From IMG/VR virus record IMGVR_UViG_3300031565_000064, positions 1 through 47,753 of that record: 47,753 bases of DNA; one strand, given 5' to 3'. The position numbers and the translations under genes were made by a program. This DNA comes from a virus. Under the pieces are notes generated by a model. It was given only the letters and a program-made list of their open reading frames with translations, was not told the origin of the DNA and did no database searches. Positions 17,453-26,204 of the stretch are shown piece after piece. Each line of letters starts with the position of its first letter. The stretch's first letter is position 1.

Positions 17453-17689
17453 ATGATTAACAAAGAAAAAAACAAAGACGAAAAAAAACAGGAAGTAAAT
17501 AAACAAAACGAACAAGTAGTAGATGCTTACATAATTCCAAAAGAAATATATATAAAGGTTTTAAGAATAGTAGGCAAAGCACCTTCTGAAATTTCAGATG
17601 GTATTTATACTTTTCTAAAAAATCAAAATACTACAAAAATAACTTTATTAAAAGATAAAAATATTAAGGATAAAGAAAATAATAAATGA
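17453..17689 (+). CDS. Small Lys-rich hypothetical protein
   Basis: 78 residues. A highly charged first 23 residues (Lys/Glu/Asn/Gln) leads into DAYIIPKEIYIKVLRIVGKAPSEISDGIY. Preceded by AAGGAGACAAACAAA and overlapping the gp46-like start by 4 bases (ATGA). Some tail genes in this position encode small structural or chaperone proteins; no specific assignment. Confidence 0.6.
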   Translation: MINKEKNKDEKKQEVNKQNEQVVDAYIIPKEIYIKVLRIVGKAPSEISDGIYTFLKNQNTTKITLLKDKNIKDKENNK

Positions 17690-18135
17690 GCGTTGATTTA
17701 AAATTAACAAAAGATAGTGAAGGAACTTACGATATTGGATTTCAAGCTAATGGTGATTTTGAATTAGAAGAGGGATTTGATACTGCTATTTTAATGTCTC
17801 TATTTCAAAATAAACGGCTTGACGAAAGCGAACAACCTATCCCCCAATATCGTGGGGGCTGGTGGGGTAATTTATTAAATAATGATGAAAATTATCAAAT
17901 AGGTTCAAAACTGTGGGCTTTAGATGGGCGTAGAACTACAAACACTTTAAATCAAGCTATAGATTTTGCAAGAGATTGTTTGCAGTGGTTTATTGATAAC
18001 GGACTTTTAAAAGATATAAATGTAACAGGAGAATTTAAAACTAATGGCATAACATTAGCAATAACTTTGATTAGATTTAACAATAAAAGCGAAACATTAT
18101 TTTTTGATTTATGGGAAAATACAGATTTGATATAG
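17686..18135 (+). CDS. Baseplate wedge protein (Mu gp46 family, T4 gp25-related)
   Basis: 149 residues. DLKLTKDSEGTYDIGFQANGDFELEEGFDTAILMSLF, then RGGWWGN, GSKLWALDGRRTTNTLNQA and a terminal FDLWENTD match the gp46 family. In Mu it forms the inner wedge of the baseplate together with gp47. Overlaps the preceding gene by ATGA and is followed by the gp47 gene after 11 bases. Confidence 0.9.
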   Translation: MSVDLKLTKDSEGTYDIGFQANGDFELEEGFDTAILMSLFQNKRLDESEQPIPQYRGGWWGNLLNNDENYQIGSKLWALDGRRTTNTLNQAIDFARDCLQWFIDNGLLKDINVTGEFKTNGITLAITLIRFNNKSETLFFDLWENTDLI

Positions 18136-18146
18136 GGAGATAATTA

Positions 18147-19460
18147 ATGGCGATACAAGTACCTGAAAACAGAAAAGAAGTATCTGATAGAATTAAAACT
18201 GATGTGCAAAATAATTTACCACAATCTAATCCATTTTTAAAAAATAGTTGGATTGCTGCTTTAATACAGGGTTTTGCAGGTAGAATTTACGATATTTATT
18301 ATCAAATTAAAAAACTTTTATTTCCAAATTTATTTATAAATACAGCGACTTTAACAGAAACTATAGAACGCTGGGCTGACATTTACGGCATTGTTAGAAA
18401 CTCGGCAACGCAGGCAGAGGGTAATATTACAGCCACAGGTATAGCTAGTACTGTAATACCTGATAATACCGAATTTCAAAGTACCGACGGCATTGTTTTA
18501 AAAACTCAAGGTAGTGTTACCATAACAGCACAAAGTATTTCTATTAGTAGTTTAACACGAGTAGGAACTACTGTAACCGCCACTAGTGCAAGTAACCACC
18601 CTTTGGCAACAGGCGTATCGGTAACAATATCGGGTGCGGTTGAAACAGATTATAATGGAACTTTTGAAATAGTAGTAAATGGATTAAATACTTTTACTTA
18701 TGAAATTACCGCAACACCAACAAGTCCAGCAACAGGAACTATTTTAGCAGGATTTACTATTGCTGATTTATCTGTAAAAACAGATGACTTCGGGCAGTCT
18801 GCAAACTTATTAAATGGCGATACTGTTACAGTAACTACCCCAATTGTAGGAATGACTAGTGAGGCAGTAGTACAATATGGCGAAGTAGGAGGTGGAACTG
18901 ATATTGAAACAGATGCTAGTTTACAGGATAGAGTTTTATTTAAAATACAAAATCCAACAAGTCATTTTAACTCTGCAAGTATAACATTAAAAGCAAAAGA
19001 AGTTAGCGGTGTTACAAATGTTTGGATATTTGAAGCTACCCCAAGTGCGGGTAAAGTTGAGATTTATTTTGCTAGATACAATGATGTAGACCCAATACCA
19101 AGTGGAGCGGAAGTTACCGAAGTAAAGAATAAAATTTTAGAAATTAAACCAGCTCATACTCCAGATAGTTATGTGATAGTACAAGCACCTACAGCGGTAA
19201 CTGTTGATTTTACTTTTACAGCTTTAAGCCCAAATACTACAAGTATGCAAAATTCTATTAATACAAGTTTACAACAATTTTTTAGAGAAGAAGTTAATGT
19301 GGGTGAAAATATTACACAGGATAAATATCGCTCTGCTATTCAAAATACTATAGATAATGAAACAGGCGAAAAGGTTACAAGTTTTACATTATCTACCCCT
19401 ACAACAGATATAAGTATTACAGGCGGGCAATTAGGTATTTTAGGGACTGTAACTTTTTAA
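18147..19460 (+). CDS. Baseplate J-like protein (Mu gp47) with an inserted FCCH-like module
   Basis: 437 residues. The N-terminus (SWIAALIQGFAGRIYDIYYQIK, LTETIERWADIYGIVRNSATQAEG) and the segment ASLQDRVLFKIQNPTSHFN ... AKEVSGVTNVWIFEATP define the baseplate J family. Residues about 133-201 are an extra beta module (NHPLATGVSVTISGAVETDYNG, TFTYEITATPTSPATG) closely matching the insert in the connector at 4650. GGAGATAATTA precedes the start. The protein is a main component of the baseplate wedge. Confidence 0.9.
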   Translation: MAIQVPENRKEVSDRIKTDVQNNLPQSNPFLKNSWIAALIQGFAGRIYDIYYQIKKLLFPNLFINTATLTETIERWADIYGIVRNSATQAEGNITATGIASTVIPDNTEFQSTDGIVLKTQGSVTITAQSISISSLTRVGTTVTATSASNHPLATGVSVTISGAVETDYNGTFEIVVNGLNTFTYEITATPTSPATGTILAGFTIADLSVKTDDFGQSANLLNGDTVTVTTPIVGMTSEAVVQYGEVGGGTDIETDASLQDRVLFKIQNPTSHFNSASITLKAKEVSGVTNVWIFEATPSAGKVEIYFARYNDVDPIPSGAEVTEVKNKILEIKPAHTPDSYVIVQAPTAVTVDFTFTALSPNTTSMQNSINTSLQQFFREEVNVGENITQDKYRSAIQNTIDNETGEKVTSFTLSTPTTDISITGGQLGILGTVTF

Positions 19461-19473
19461 AGGGATAAATTAA

Positions 19474-20079
19474 ATGGCATTTTTTAAAGTAAGAAATAGC
19501 GACCAACAAACAAATGTAAAAGCACAGTATATGCCAAATGGCTTAATATGGCAGGCAAAGCAAAAAGCAGGTAGTAATTTTAGAAATTTACTTGCTGGTT
19601 TATGTGTTGAAATTGTAAGAATGGAAAACTTACAAAACGAAATATACAAAGAAATGAACCCAACTGAAACAGTTGCTTTATTAAGCGAATGGGAGGCATT
19701 AGTAGGAATACCTGATGATTGTTTTCCTTTAGCTGATACCATAGATGAGAGGCGAAGTAATTTAATTTTTAAATTAACAGCTTCTATGAATGGTACTAAA
19801 GAAGACTTTGAAAATTTAGCAAGTGTATTAGGTTTAACTGTAAAGGTTAAAACTGGAGTAGAAGAGATTACATTTCCCTTAACCTTTCCTATACCTATGA
19901 TAGGCACTTTAGAAGAGGCTGGATTTGTAATGATAGTAGATTTTATAGGAGTGCCATTACCTAATAGTTTTCCATTAACATTTCCTATAACTTTTACAGC
20001 TGACCCGACAACTGCGGTTAGATGTTTATTTGATAGGTTAAAACCTGCAAATGTTTCAATAATTTATAGATATAAATAA
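19474..20079 (+). CDS. Baseplate protein (Mu gp48 / DUF2313 family)
   Basis: 201 residues, the expected length. LPNGLIWQAKQ-like start (YMPNGLIWQAKQKAGSN), ETVALLSEWEALVGIPDDCF and ERRSNLIFKLTAS are family hallmarks. The C-terminus has two PLTFPI-type strands and ends RLKPANVSIIYRYK. In Mu it links the baseplate to the tail fibres; here the fibre gene follows directly. Confidence 0.88.
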   Translation: MAFFKVRNSDQQTNVKAQYMPNGLIWQAKQKAGSNFRNLLAGLCVEIVRMENLQNEIYKEMNPTETVALLSEWEALVGIPDDCFPLADTIDERRSNLIFKLTASMNGTKEDFENLASVLGLTVKVKTGVEEITFPLTFPIPMIGTLEEAGFVMIVDFIGVPLPNSFPLTFPITFTADPTTAVRCLFDRLKPANVSIIYRYK

Positions 20080-20096
20080 ATAAGGAGAATAATAAT

Positions 20097-21290
20097 ATGG
20101 ATAATGTACCAGTAAAAAGCACAGGAAATCAATTATCTGCTGTTGAGTGGAACTCTAATCAAACGGAAAATGAAAATATAGTAACTTCAACAGGAGATAG
20201 TTTAGGTGGAGATAATTTTCAACTCTCAAGAGCGACTGCAACTTATGCGAGTGGAGCAGATTATTATACAGAGAGTGGAATAGCAGATGCTTATATTGCT
20301 TCACCAGTTGGAAGTAAACTTGCACCTCATACTTATTTTACAGGGATGCGAGTAAGATTTAGAACTGCCAACGCAAATACGGGAGCAAGTACTATTAATG
20401 TAAATTCTTTAGGTGCTAAAAATATCAAAAAAGCAGATGGCTCAAATGACCCCGATGCAGATGATATAAATGTAAGAGGTGATACTGTTTTAGTTTATGA
20501 CGGAGCTAACTTTAGATTGCCATTAAAAGAATTAAATTTACCTACTTTGCATTTAAGTATTTTTACTGAAAATGATAGTACTGACCCAGCAAAAGATATT
20601 TTATTTAAAGCAGGAAAAGCAAGAGATATATTAGATACTTTTGATATTGTTTTATCTGCAAATATGGTTAAACAACTTGATAGCGTATGGGTTGCGGGCA
20701 CAGGCAACGGAGGCAGAGCAAGCGGAGTTGCATTATCTGCTGATACTACTTATCATATGTTTGTAATTTCAAAACCTGATGGCACTACCGATTGCGGATT
20801 TGATACTGCTGTAAATGCAACAAATCTTTTAGCCGATGCAACTGGATATACTAAATATCGCAGGGTTGGGAGCGGAAAAACTGATGGCAGTTCTAATTGG
20901 ATTGGATATACACAACTTGGGAATTGGTTTACTTACAAAGTTAGACATATAGATTTGTCAACAACTACCCCTTCAACAGCTAGGACAGCCCTTCCATTAA
21001 CTTTGCCTACTGGTTTAAAATTAATGGTTAATGTAAATTTAGGTATAGATGATAGTGGAAGTTTAACTATTATGGTTTCAAGCGACGGTTATGAAGATTT
21101 TGCAGTTTTAGAAATTGGAACATTAGCAGCAACTGCAACTAGAAATATTAAAGCTTTAGCCACTGGAGACCATAACGAATTGCAATTATTAACTGATACT
21201 AGCGGTCAAATTTATTATAGAGCAAGTCAAGCCACTGCAGATGCCTTTGTCATAATAACATTGGGATTTTATGACCCATTTATAGCATAG
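20097..21290 (+). CDS. Tail fibre protein
   Basis: 397 residues. Residues about 45-125 contain the block common in phage tail fibres: ADAYIASPVGSKLAPHTYFTG, FRTANANTGASTINVNSLGAK, VRGDTVLVYDG. The C-terminal half is a Gly/Ser/Thr-rich beta region, likely the receptor-binding part. It follows gp48 by 17 bases with AAGGAG. A possible fibre-assembly protein cannot be identified with certainty among the small genes downstream. Confidence 0.8.
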   Translation: MDNVPVKSTGNQLSAVEWNSNQTENENIVTSTGDSLGGDNFQLSRATATYASGADYYTESGIADAYIASPVGSKLAPHTYFTGMRVRFRTANANTGASTINVNSLGAKNIKKADGSNDPDADDINVRGDTVLVYDGANFRLPLKELNLPTLHLSIFTENDSTDPAKDILFKAGKARDILDTFDIVLSANMVKQLDSVWVAGTGNGGRASGVALSADTTYHMFVISKPDGTTDCGFDTAVNATNLLADATGYTKYRRVGSGKTDGSSNWIGYTQLGNWFTYKVRHIDLSTTTPSTARTALPLTLPTGLKLMVNVNLGIDDSGSLTIMVSSDGYEDFAVLEIGTLAATATRNIKALATGDHNELQLLTDTSGQIYYRASQATADAFVIITLGFYDPFIA

Positions 21291-21309
21291 TAAAAGGAGA
21301 CAAAAAATA

Positions 21310-21585
21310 ATGTATATAACTAGAAATAAAACTACAAAAAAAATGACTGGATTTGCAAAACGCATTCCAAAAATATTTGATGACAAAAAAGGTAAATATG
21401 TGCCTGATAAAAACTATGAAAAGATAGACCAAAAATCAAAAGAGTTACAAGATTTTTTAAATGGTACTGGCGATTATGAAAAACCTAAAAAACCAAATTA
21501 TGATATAGAAAAACAGTTTGAAATACTTGAAAATGAAATACCTGCTTTAAAAAAATATCGTAAATCGGTAAGGGAGGATAATTAA
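21310..21585 (+). CDS. Small protein after the tail fibre, function unknown
   Basis: 91 residues, Lys/Asp-rich, with YITRNKTTKKMTGFAKRIPKIFDDKKGKYVPD and a helical C-terminus. Preceded by AAAAGGAGACAAAAAATA. Position right after the fibre is where fibre-assembly chaperones usually lie, but I see no chaperone motif. Followed two bases later by the next gene. Confidence 0.6.
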   Translation: MYITRNKTTKKMTGFAKRIPKIFDDKKGKYVPDKNYEKIDQKSKELQDFLNGTGDYEKPKKPNYDIEKQFEILENEIPALKKYRKSVREDN

Positions 21586-21587
21586 TT

Positions 21588-21947
21588 ATGGCAACAAGAG
21601 ATGATAGTAGTTACACACAAGATAGAATTTTTAAATATACTGGAGTTAAAATATTAAGCGGGCAGACTGAAAGTGAAGCAATAGATTGTCTGGGTGGTGT
21701 TTTAGTAGGAATTAAAACTCCGTCTGCTTTAACAGGCACTTCATTTACTGTAAAAGTATCTGATGACGGGGTTTCTTATGTAGATTATTATAATGCTTTG
21801 GGTGCAAAAGTAACTATAACAGCAGGTGTAGATAGGCGTATAGGCATAGAGCCTGTTGATTTTGCAGGTATACAAAAAATAAAACTTGTTTCAAGTAGTG
21901 CAGAAGCAGCAGAAAGAGAACTTACTTTGTTTTTGAGAGGTATGTAA
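21588..21947 (+). CDS. Beta-rich virion-like protein
   Basis: 119 residues. The text resembles accessory head/tail proteins: IDCLGGVLVGIKTPSALTGTSFTVKVSDDGVSYVDYYNALG, then IGIEPVDFAGIQKIKLVS. This layout of a surface beta-sandwich is shared by several small phage appendage proteins. GGAGGATAATT precedes the start. Overall role unknown. Confidence 0.6.
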   Translation: MATRDDSSYTQDRIFKYTGVKILSGQTESEAIDCLGGVLVGIKTPSALTGTSFTVKVSDDGVSYVDYYNALGAKVTITAGVDRRIGIEPVDFAGIQKIKLVSSSAEAAERELTLFLRGM

Positions 21948-21948
21948 T

Positions 21949-22314
21949 ATGCCATTATTAAATTGTTTATTATGCGGTGGTGGGGATAGACCATTTTCAC
22001 AGCAAAGTATATCAGGTGCTACCGATACTATTGATCCTACACTTGTAAATATAGAGTTAGTAGTTTCAAGCCCTACCACAATGACATCTACCCCTACCAT
22101 TTCAAACGGACTTTATGATAATCAACAAGTTATTATACGGGGTAGTGATAATACAAATACTATTACATTGCAAAGTGTAACTAATTTAGGCGGTAGTAAT
22201 TTATTTATGGACGGTGGAATAGATATTGTTTTAGGCGAAAATGATTATATAGTTTTTCGTTGGAATAATACTACATCTAATTGGTGCGAGCAATCAAGGA
22301 GCGTAAATTCTTAA
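21949..22314 (+). CDS. Beta-rich virion-like protein with C-rich N-terminus
   Basis: 121 residues. The N-terminus has LLNCLLCGGGDRPF; the rest is beta-rich with IIRGSDNTNTITLQSVTNLGG and DGGIDIVLGENDYIVFRWNN, a pattern often found at the ends of fibre or appendage proteins. Contains the only GATC site found in the window (22033-22036). Starts one base after the previous stop. Confidence 0.6.
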   Translation: MPLLNCLLCGGGDRPFSQQSISGATDTIDPTLVNIELVVSSPTTMTSTPTISNGLYDNQQVIIRGSDNTNTITLQSVTNLGGSNLFMDGGIDIVLGENDYIVFRWNNTTSNWCEQSRSVNS

Positions 22315-22334
22315 TTTTAGGAGATAAAAAATAA

Positions 22335-23486
22335 ATGTCTCAATATGATAAAACAATGAGTAAATTTAACTCTACTGATACATCAGTAGGGTCAAGTGTT
22401 GGAACTAGAGATATTAAATCAACAGCAGGATTTAATAATAATGGGTTCGTGCAAGACGATTTAGAAGTATGGATTAAAGATGCTTCTGCTGTTAGCGGTT
22501 CAAAACTTACAAGAATAAATGATTTAAACTCTGTGTATGAAACTTTAGGAGATGCTGGAGACCAAATATTATTCGGTTCACCAGTACAATGTTGGGGAAT
22601 ATATAGTTCATTATTAACAGCTAAAAGTAACGAGCAATATATAGGTAAATATTATAGCTCAAGTTTAGCTGATTTAAAAGAAACTACATATATGAGTGTT
22701 GTGGATGAGTTTTTAAATCAAAATAAAACTAATGTATTTGAGGCTTTAGTTTCAAATAACATTACAATGAATAAAAAAATAAGACTTGACTGGATGTCAA
22801 ATACACCAAGTGGAATTTTAGATAAAATACCAGCAACTAATGATGGCGTTAATAGATATTGGTGGGCGTTAGAAGTCCCTGTCGGTGGACTTACAACTAC
22901 TCCAAGACTTATTGATACTGCGTATAGAGGTAGTGGATTATCTAAAATAGAATATAATCAACAGGATGTTTATTGGGGTAATGCTAGATTACAAGACCAA
23001 AAAAATATTAATACTGATAATATTAGAACTCCCTCAGGTACGCCTGTTGTAAGCATTGATATAACATCTACGCAAGTACAATTAGTTTACAATATGAGAA
23101 GTGCTTTAAATGATAATGTTGTATTTAGGTGGCAATTACCTGTAGGTATAGATACATCAACTCCTATAGATATTGACTTTAGTTACATAGCTAATGCTGC
23201 TATAAATACTGCCGATATAAATATTGATATTAAAAAATTAACACAAGGTAGTATCGTAGGAGCAGGTGAAACATCTGATTTAAATCAAACGGAAAACATA
23301 AATATAACTGCAGGAAACACAATAAATTTATGTCATAATTTAGCAACTGATTTTGATATATCGGATATGAAACCATTTGATATTTTATCAATTGAAGTAA
23401 TAAGAACCGATAGTAATGGTGGTAGTTTTTATCCGTTACATTCTTGTATCAAACATACTCTATTTAAAATGGGGAAGTTTAGCTAA
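22335..23486 (+). CDS. Large virion-like protein of unknown function
   Basis: 383 residues, acidic and beta-rich, with no recognised domain. Segments such as LDDEVWIKDASAVSG-type strands and QLVYNMRSALNDNVVFRWQLPVG suggest a carbohydrate- or surface-binding appendage, but this is inference from context (between fibre and lysis genes). AGGAGATAAAAAATAA precedes the ATG; the stop overlaps the next ATG by one base. Confidence 0.6.
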   Translation: MSQYDKTMSKFNSTDTSVGSSVGTRDIKSTAGFNNNGFVQDDLEVWIKDASAVSGSKLTRINDLNSVYETLGDAGDQILFGSPVQCWGIYSSLLTAKSNEQYIGKYYSSSLADLKETTYMSVVDEFLNQNKTNVFEALVSNNITMNKKIRLDWMSNTPSGILDKIPATNDGVNRYWWALEVPVGGLTTTPRLIDTAYRGSGLSKIEYNQQDVYWGNARLQDQKNINTDNIRTPSGTPVVSIDITSTQVQLVYNMRSALNDNVVFRWQLPVGIDTSTPIDIDFSYIANAAINTADINIDIKKLTQGSIVGAGETSDLNQTENINITAGNTINLCHNLATDFDISDMKPFDILSIEVIRTDSNGGSFYPLHSCIKHTLFKMGKFS

Positions 23487-23791
23487 TGTTACAAAGATTA
23501 TTAACTTCAAGTTATAGTAATAGTGCTATAACAATTACATTGGCAGACGATGAGAGTGTTACTTTACCCCCTAGTAAAATAGGCAGAGGGTGGTTAATGG
23601 TAGGTGATGACGAGGAGTATTCAGATTTTAGATTTTCACAGAATGCAACAGTAACATTATTTTCAAGTTCTGCTAATGTAATAAATTCAGATACAGATAC
23701 TAACTTTTGTATTTTCGGTAGTGCTAATTCTGTGGTGTTAAAAAATAGACTTGGGGCTACTAAAGTTATAAAATATTTCTATTGGGTGTGA
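23486..23791 (+). CDS. Small beta-rich protein, function unknown
   Basis: 101 residues with NSAITITLADDESVTLPPSKIGRGWLMVGDDEEYSDFRF. Start overlaps the upstream stop (TAATG), so it is probably translated by coupling and may be a partner of the 383-residue protein. No family recognised. Confidence 0.6.
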   Translation: MLQRLLTSSYSNSAITITLADDESVTLPPSKIGRGWLMVGDDEEYSDFRFSQNATVTLFSSSANVINSDTDTNFCIFGSANSVVLKNRLGATKVIKYFYWV

Positions 23792-23801
23792 GGATAAAAA
23801 A

Positions 23802-24221
23802 ATGACTTTTGAAAATGTTATGGGAGTATTAAGAAAACCGATAAAATTTTCTAGTATAACAAATTGGCTATTTAATAGAAAAGTAGGATTTAGAGAAGAC
23901 GGCACTATAAGAAGTTGCGGTAGGGAATGTTATATTAACGGACAATGGAATAAAATTTGTACTAAATATTTAACAGGAATGACAGGCACAAGTACTACTA
24001 CTTTAGTACCTCACGGCATAAATAAAACAGATATATTGAGTGTAGAATGTGCTATAGATGACGGCATTAAATTTTGTAAATCAGAGTATAATTTAGTTCC
24101 TTCTACTTCAAATGGATTTAATTATGGTTGGGATAATACCCATATAATCATAGATAATATAGGGAATATTTTTAAAGGAAAGGATTATAAAATAAAAATA
24201 GAGTATAAGAATGGTAGTTAG
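23802..24221 (+). CDS. Appendage-like protein, function unknown
   Basis: 139 residues, basic (several Lys/Arg), four cysteines. Contains FREDGTIRSCGRECYINGQW and GTSTTTLVPHGINKTDILSVECAIDDG, the latter resembling strand-turn-strand segments of phage virion proteins. The last gene of the appendage group. Weak ribosome site (GAGGATAAAAAA). Confidence 0.55.
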   Translation: MTFENVMGVLRKPIKFSSITNWLFNRKVGFREDGTIRSCGRECYINGQWNKICTKYLTGMTGTSTTTLVPHGINKTDILSVECAIDDGIKFCKSEYNLVPSTSNGFNYGWDNTHIIIDNIGNIFKGKDYKIKIEYKNGS

Positions 24222-24308
24222 TTTTTTAGCAGTAGAAGTAAAAATTAAAATACTCTTGCTTTTTGCTGATTGAGTTATGAGCTGAAAGTAAGGGAAGGAG
24301 ATAAGAAA

Positions 24309-24449
24309 ATGGCAGATGAAATAAAAGGATTAAAAGAGCATATAGAATGGCAAACAAAAGCTATAAAAGCTATTGCTGAAGCTCTTAAATTAAAGGGGTT
24401 TGATGTAAAGATTTCTGAACCACCTGAACCCCCTCCACCGCCAAACTAA
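24309..24449 (+). CDS. 46-residue helical protein with proline-rich tail
   Basis: Starts at ATG 24309 behind GGAAGGAGATAAGAAA, an excellent ribosome site. An amphipathic helix (GLKEHIEWQTKAIKAIAEALKLKGF) is followed by EPPEPPPPPN. Small proteins of this kind occur before holin genes. Too short for a family call, but the site and codon pattern make it convincing as a gene. Confidence 0.6.
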   Translation: MADEIKGLKEHIEWQTKAIKAIAEALKLKGFDVKISEPPEPPPPPN

Positions 24450-24453
24450 AATT

Positions 24454-24879
24454 ATGATATTAATATTGCATATTACAGCGATTATATTAAAAAGTTTGCA
24501 TACATTTTTTGATGGTGCAAGAATACAATGGTTTTTATTGGTAATAAATAGAAATACCATTATACTTTTTTTAGCTTTAGCTTCTTATCTTTTGCTAAAA
24601 GCTTTATATAGTCGCTGTATGCAATTTAATAAACATATAGATGTAAAAGTCAAAAACATACATTCTGATTTTTTATTTAATTTAAAAAGAATAGTTAATT
24701 TAAGTAGATTAGCTTTTGAATTTTGGCTTGTTTCTTTTATTTTCTCTAATACGGATTTAATCCTTTCTTACTTTAAAATACAGATTTTTGCAATACTTTT
24801 GATTGCAGAACTTATACCTTATATTTATATTTTTATAAGGGCTAATAAAGAAATTATAAAATGGTTAAGGGGATTATAA
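24454..24879 (+). CDS. Membrane protein of the lysis region
   Basis: 141 residues with four likely membrane segments, near residues 1-15, 22-50, 85-105 and 108-128. Basic loops lie between them. Follows the 46-residue gene by 4 bases and overlaps the beginning of the next ORF only in an alternative start. It could be a holin or membrane anchor; no diagnostic motif. Context (lysis genes downstream) supports a membrane-permeabilising role. Confidence 0.55.
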   Translation: MILILHITAIILKSLHTFFDGARIQWFLLVINRNTIILFLALASYLLLKALYSRCMQFNKHIDVKVKNIHSDFLFNLKRIVNLSRLAFEFWLVSFIFSNTDLILSYFKIQIFAILLIAELIPYIYIFIRANKEIIKWLRGL

Positions 24880-24881
24880 AA

Positions 24882-25175
24882 ATGTGTGCTGCTAAAGAAT
24901 ATGTAAAGAAAAACGGATTTAATATAAAAGCGATAATTAGTTTAATTGTAATAAGTAGTTTTGTTGTAAGTTGTTTTATGGCAATTGCTTTTTTTATATT
25001 TAACGCTCAAGGAGCTAATAAGAGAAGCAGAGAAAATAAAACTGAAATTTCCACCTTAAAACTAGATTTTAAAGAAGTTAAAGTAAAACAAGAAAATTTT
25101 GGAACTCAACAAACTAATATGTATGAAGATGTAAAAGAAATTCAAAAAGATATTAAGAGCCTTTTGAGAAGATAA
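24882..25175 (+). CDS. Single-TM coiled-coil protein, spanin- or holin-like
   Basis: 97 residues from ATG 24882. I prefer this start to the ATG 21 bases upstream because AAGGGG lies at the right distance and it follows the preceding stop by two bases. One membrane segment (about residues 19-43) is followed by a charged coiled coil (STLKLDFKEVKVKQEN ... KEIQKDIKSLLRR). That layout fits an inner-membrane spanin or a phage haemolysin-like small protein. No paired outer spanin was found. Confidence 0.55.
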   Translation: MCAAKEYVKKNGFNIKAIISLIVISSFVVSCFMAIAFFIFNAQGANKRSRENKTEISTLKLDFKEVKVKQENFGTQQTNMYEDVKEIQKDIKSLLRR

Positions 25176-25194
25176 AATTTAGTATAATAAAATT

Positions 25195-25632
25195 ATGAAT
25201 TTATTTATAACTTCAAAAAGTCCTAAAAAATCTGCTAAATTTTTATCGCAAGATAGATTAAGATTAAATAAACAAATATTAGAATGCAATCAAATTTTAG
25301 CTACAGCATTGCATTTAAACGGAGCAGATAAGCGTTTTATGCCATATAAGAAAAATGGCGATAGATATAAACCTACTCACGAAAAACACCCTATTTGCAA
25401 ATGGGTAGCAAGTAGTTTAGATAATTTTATGTGGGCTTTAGAATTTATGAACGAACTTTGTAAATACAACCTAAAACACGCTTGCAAAGCTAATATTCCA
25501 TTACTTTCTTTTACAGGAAATTGTTTTATTAAATCAAATGGCTTTAATGGATTTGAAAACTGCACTCCATATAAAGATTTACCAGTGTTTAATGCGTATA
25601 AAAAACACTTGGCGGATAAATGGAAAAAATGA
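25195..25632 (+). CDS. Pyrimidine-dimer DNA glycosylase-like protein (DenV-related)
   Basis: 145 residues. NLFITSKSPKKSAKFLSQDRL followed by KQILECNQILATAL, EKHPICKWVASSLDNFMWALEF and LCKYNLKHAC matches the pattern of the DenV/Pyr_excise family, in which conserved helices hold the base-excision site. Family members nick DNA at UV dimers. Its place inside the lysis cluster is unusual, so the annotation should be treated as moderate; a role unrelated to repair is possible. No strong Shine-Dalgarno (AAATTTAGTATAATAAAATT). Confidence 0.5.
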   Translation: MNLFITSKSPKKSAKFLSQDRLRLNKQILECNQILATALHLNGADKRFMPYKKNGDRYKPTHEKHPICKWVASSLDNFMWALEFMNELCKYNLKHACKANIPLLSFTGNCFIKSNGFNGFENCTPYKDLPVFNAYKKHLADKWKK

Positions 25633-25663
25633 AAAACTACAAAAAATAGTATAATAAAACAGT

Positions 25664-26095
25664 ATGATTATAACCCCACATTTCAAGTATAAAGAATTAG
25701 TACACACAGACCACACTCAATTTAAACAACAAAATCACGAGCAGGGAAAGGCTTTTATTGGCAATATGCGTATGCTTGCATATTACTATTTAGAGCCTAT
25801 ACGGGCTAGATATGGCGTTCCTGTGGATATAACAAGTTGCTTTCGTATACCTGCATTAAACAGATTTATAAAAGGTAGCAAAAAAAGCCAACATAAAAAA
25901 TGCGAGGCAGTTGATTTTAGGGTTAGAAAAACAGACTGCAAAACAGTTTTTGATTACATACTTTTACAAGATTGCTTTAAGTGGGGACAGTTGATTTTAT
26001 ATCCCGATGATAATTTTATACATTTAAGTTTTCCAACTTTGGAAGAAAATATGCAAGTAAAGATATTTGAAAATGGGAAGTATACTAGATTGTGA
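25664..26095 (+). CDS. M15-family peptidase, probable endolysin
   Basis: 143 residues. Metal-binding residues are visible: HKKCEAVDF (His and Asp) in a SxHxxGxAxD-like position, and FIHLSFP (His) near the end. ITPHFKYKELVHTDHTQF, DITSCFRIPALNRFI also fit the Peptidase_M15_3 group. These zinc peptidases cut peptide cross-links of peptidoglycan and are common phage endolysins. Its neighbours (membrane proteins, 3-TM holin) support this. Confidence 0.85.
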   Translation: MIITPHFKYKELVHTDHTQFKQQNHEQGKAFIGNMRMLAYYYLEPIRARYGVPVDITSCFRIPALNRFIKGSKKSQHKKCEAVDFRVRKTDCKTVFDYILLQDCFKWGQLILYPDDNFIHLSFPTLEENMQVKIFENGKYTRL

Positions 26096-26204
26096 TAAAC
26101 GAATTTTTTGCGTATATTTAGCTGTTTTTTACGGAAAATATGCAAAAAACAACAAGATAAACGCATTTTTAGGTTATTTAATGTAATATAAAGGAGAATA
26201 ATTA
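26096..26204 (+). other. Intergenic hairpin before the holin gene
   Basis: TTTTTTGCGTAT (from 26104) can pair with ATATGCAAAAAA (to 26149), a 12-bp stem including one G-U. On the plus strand it ends in A, so it is not a typical rightward terminator; on the minus strand it would be followed by T. A good AAAGGAG lies before the 26205 start. Confidence 0.4.
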
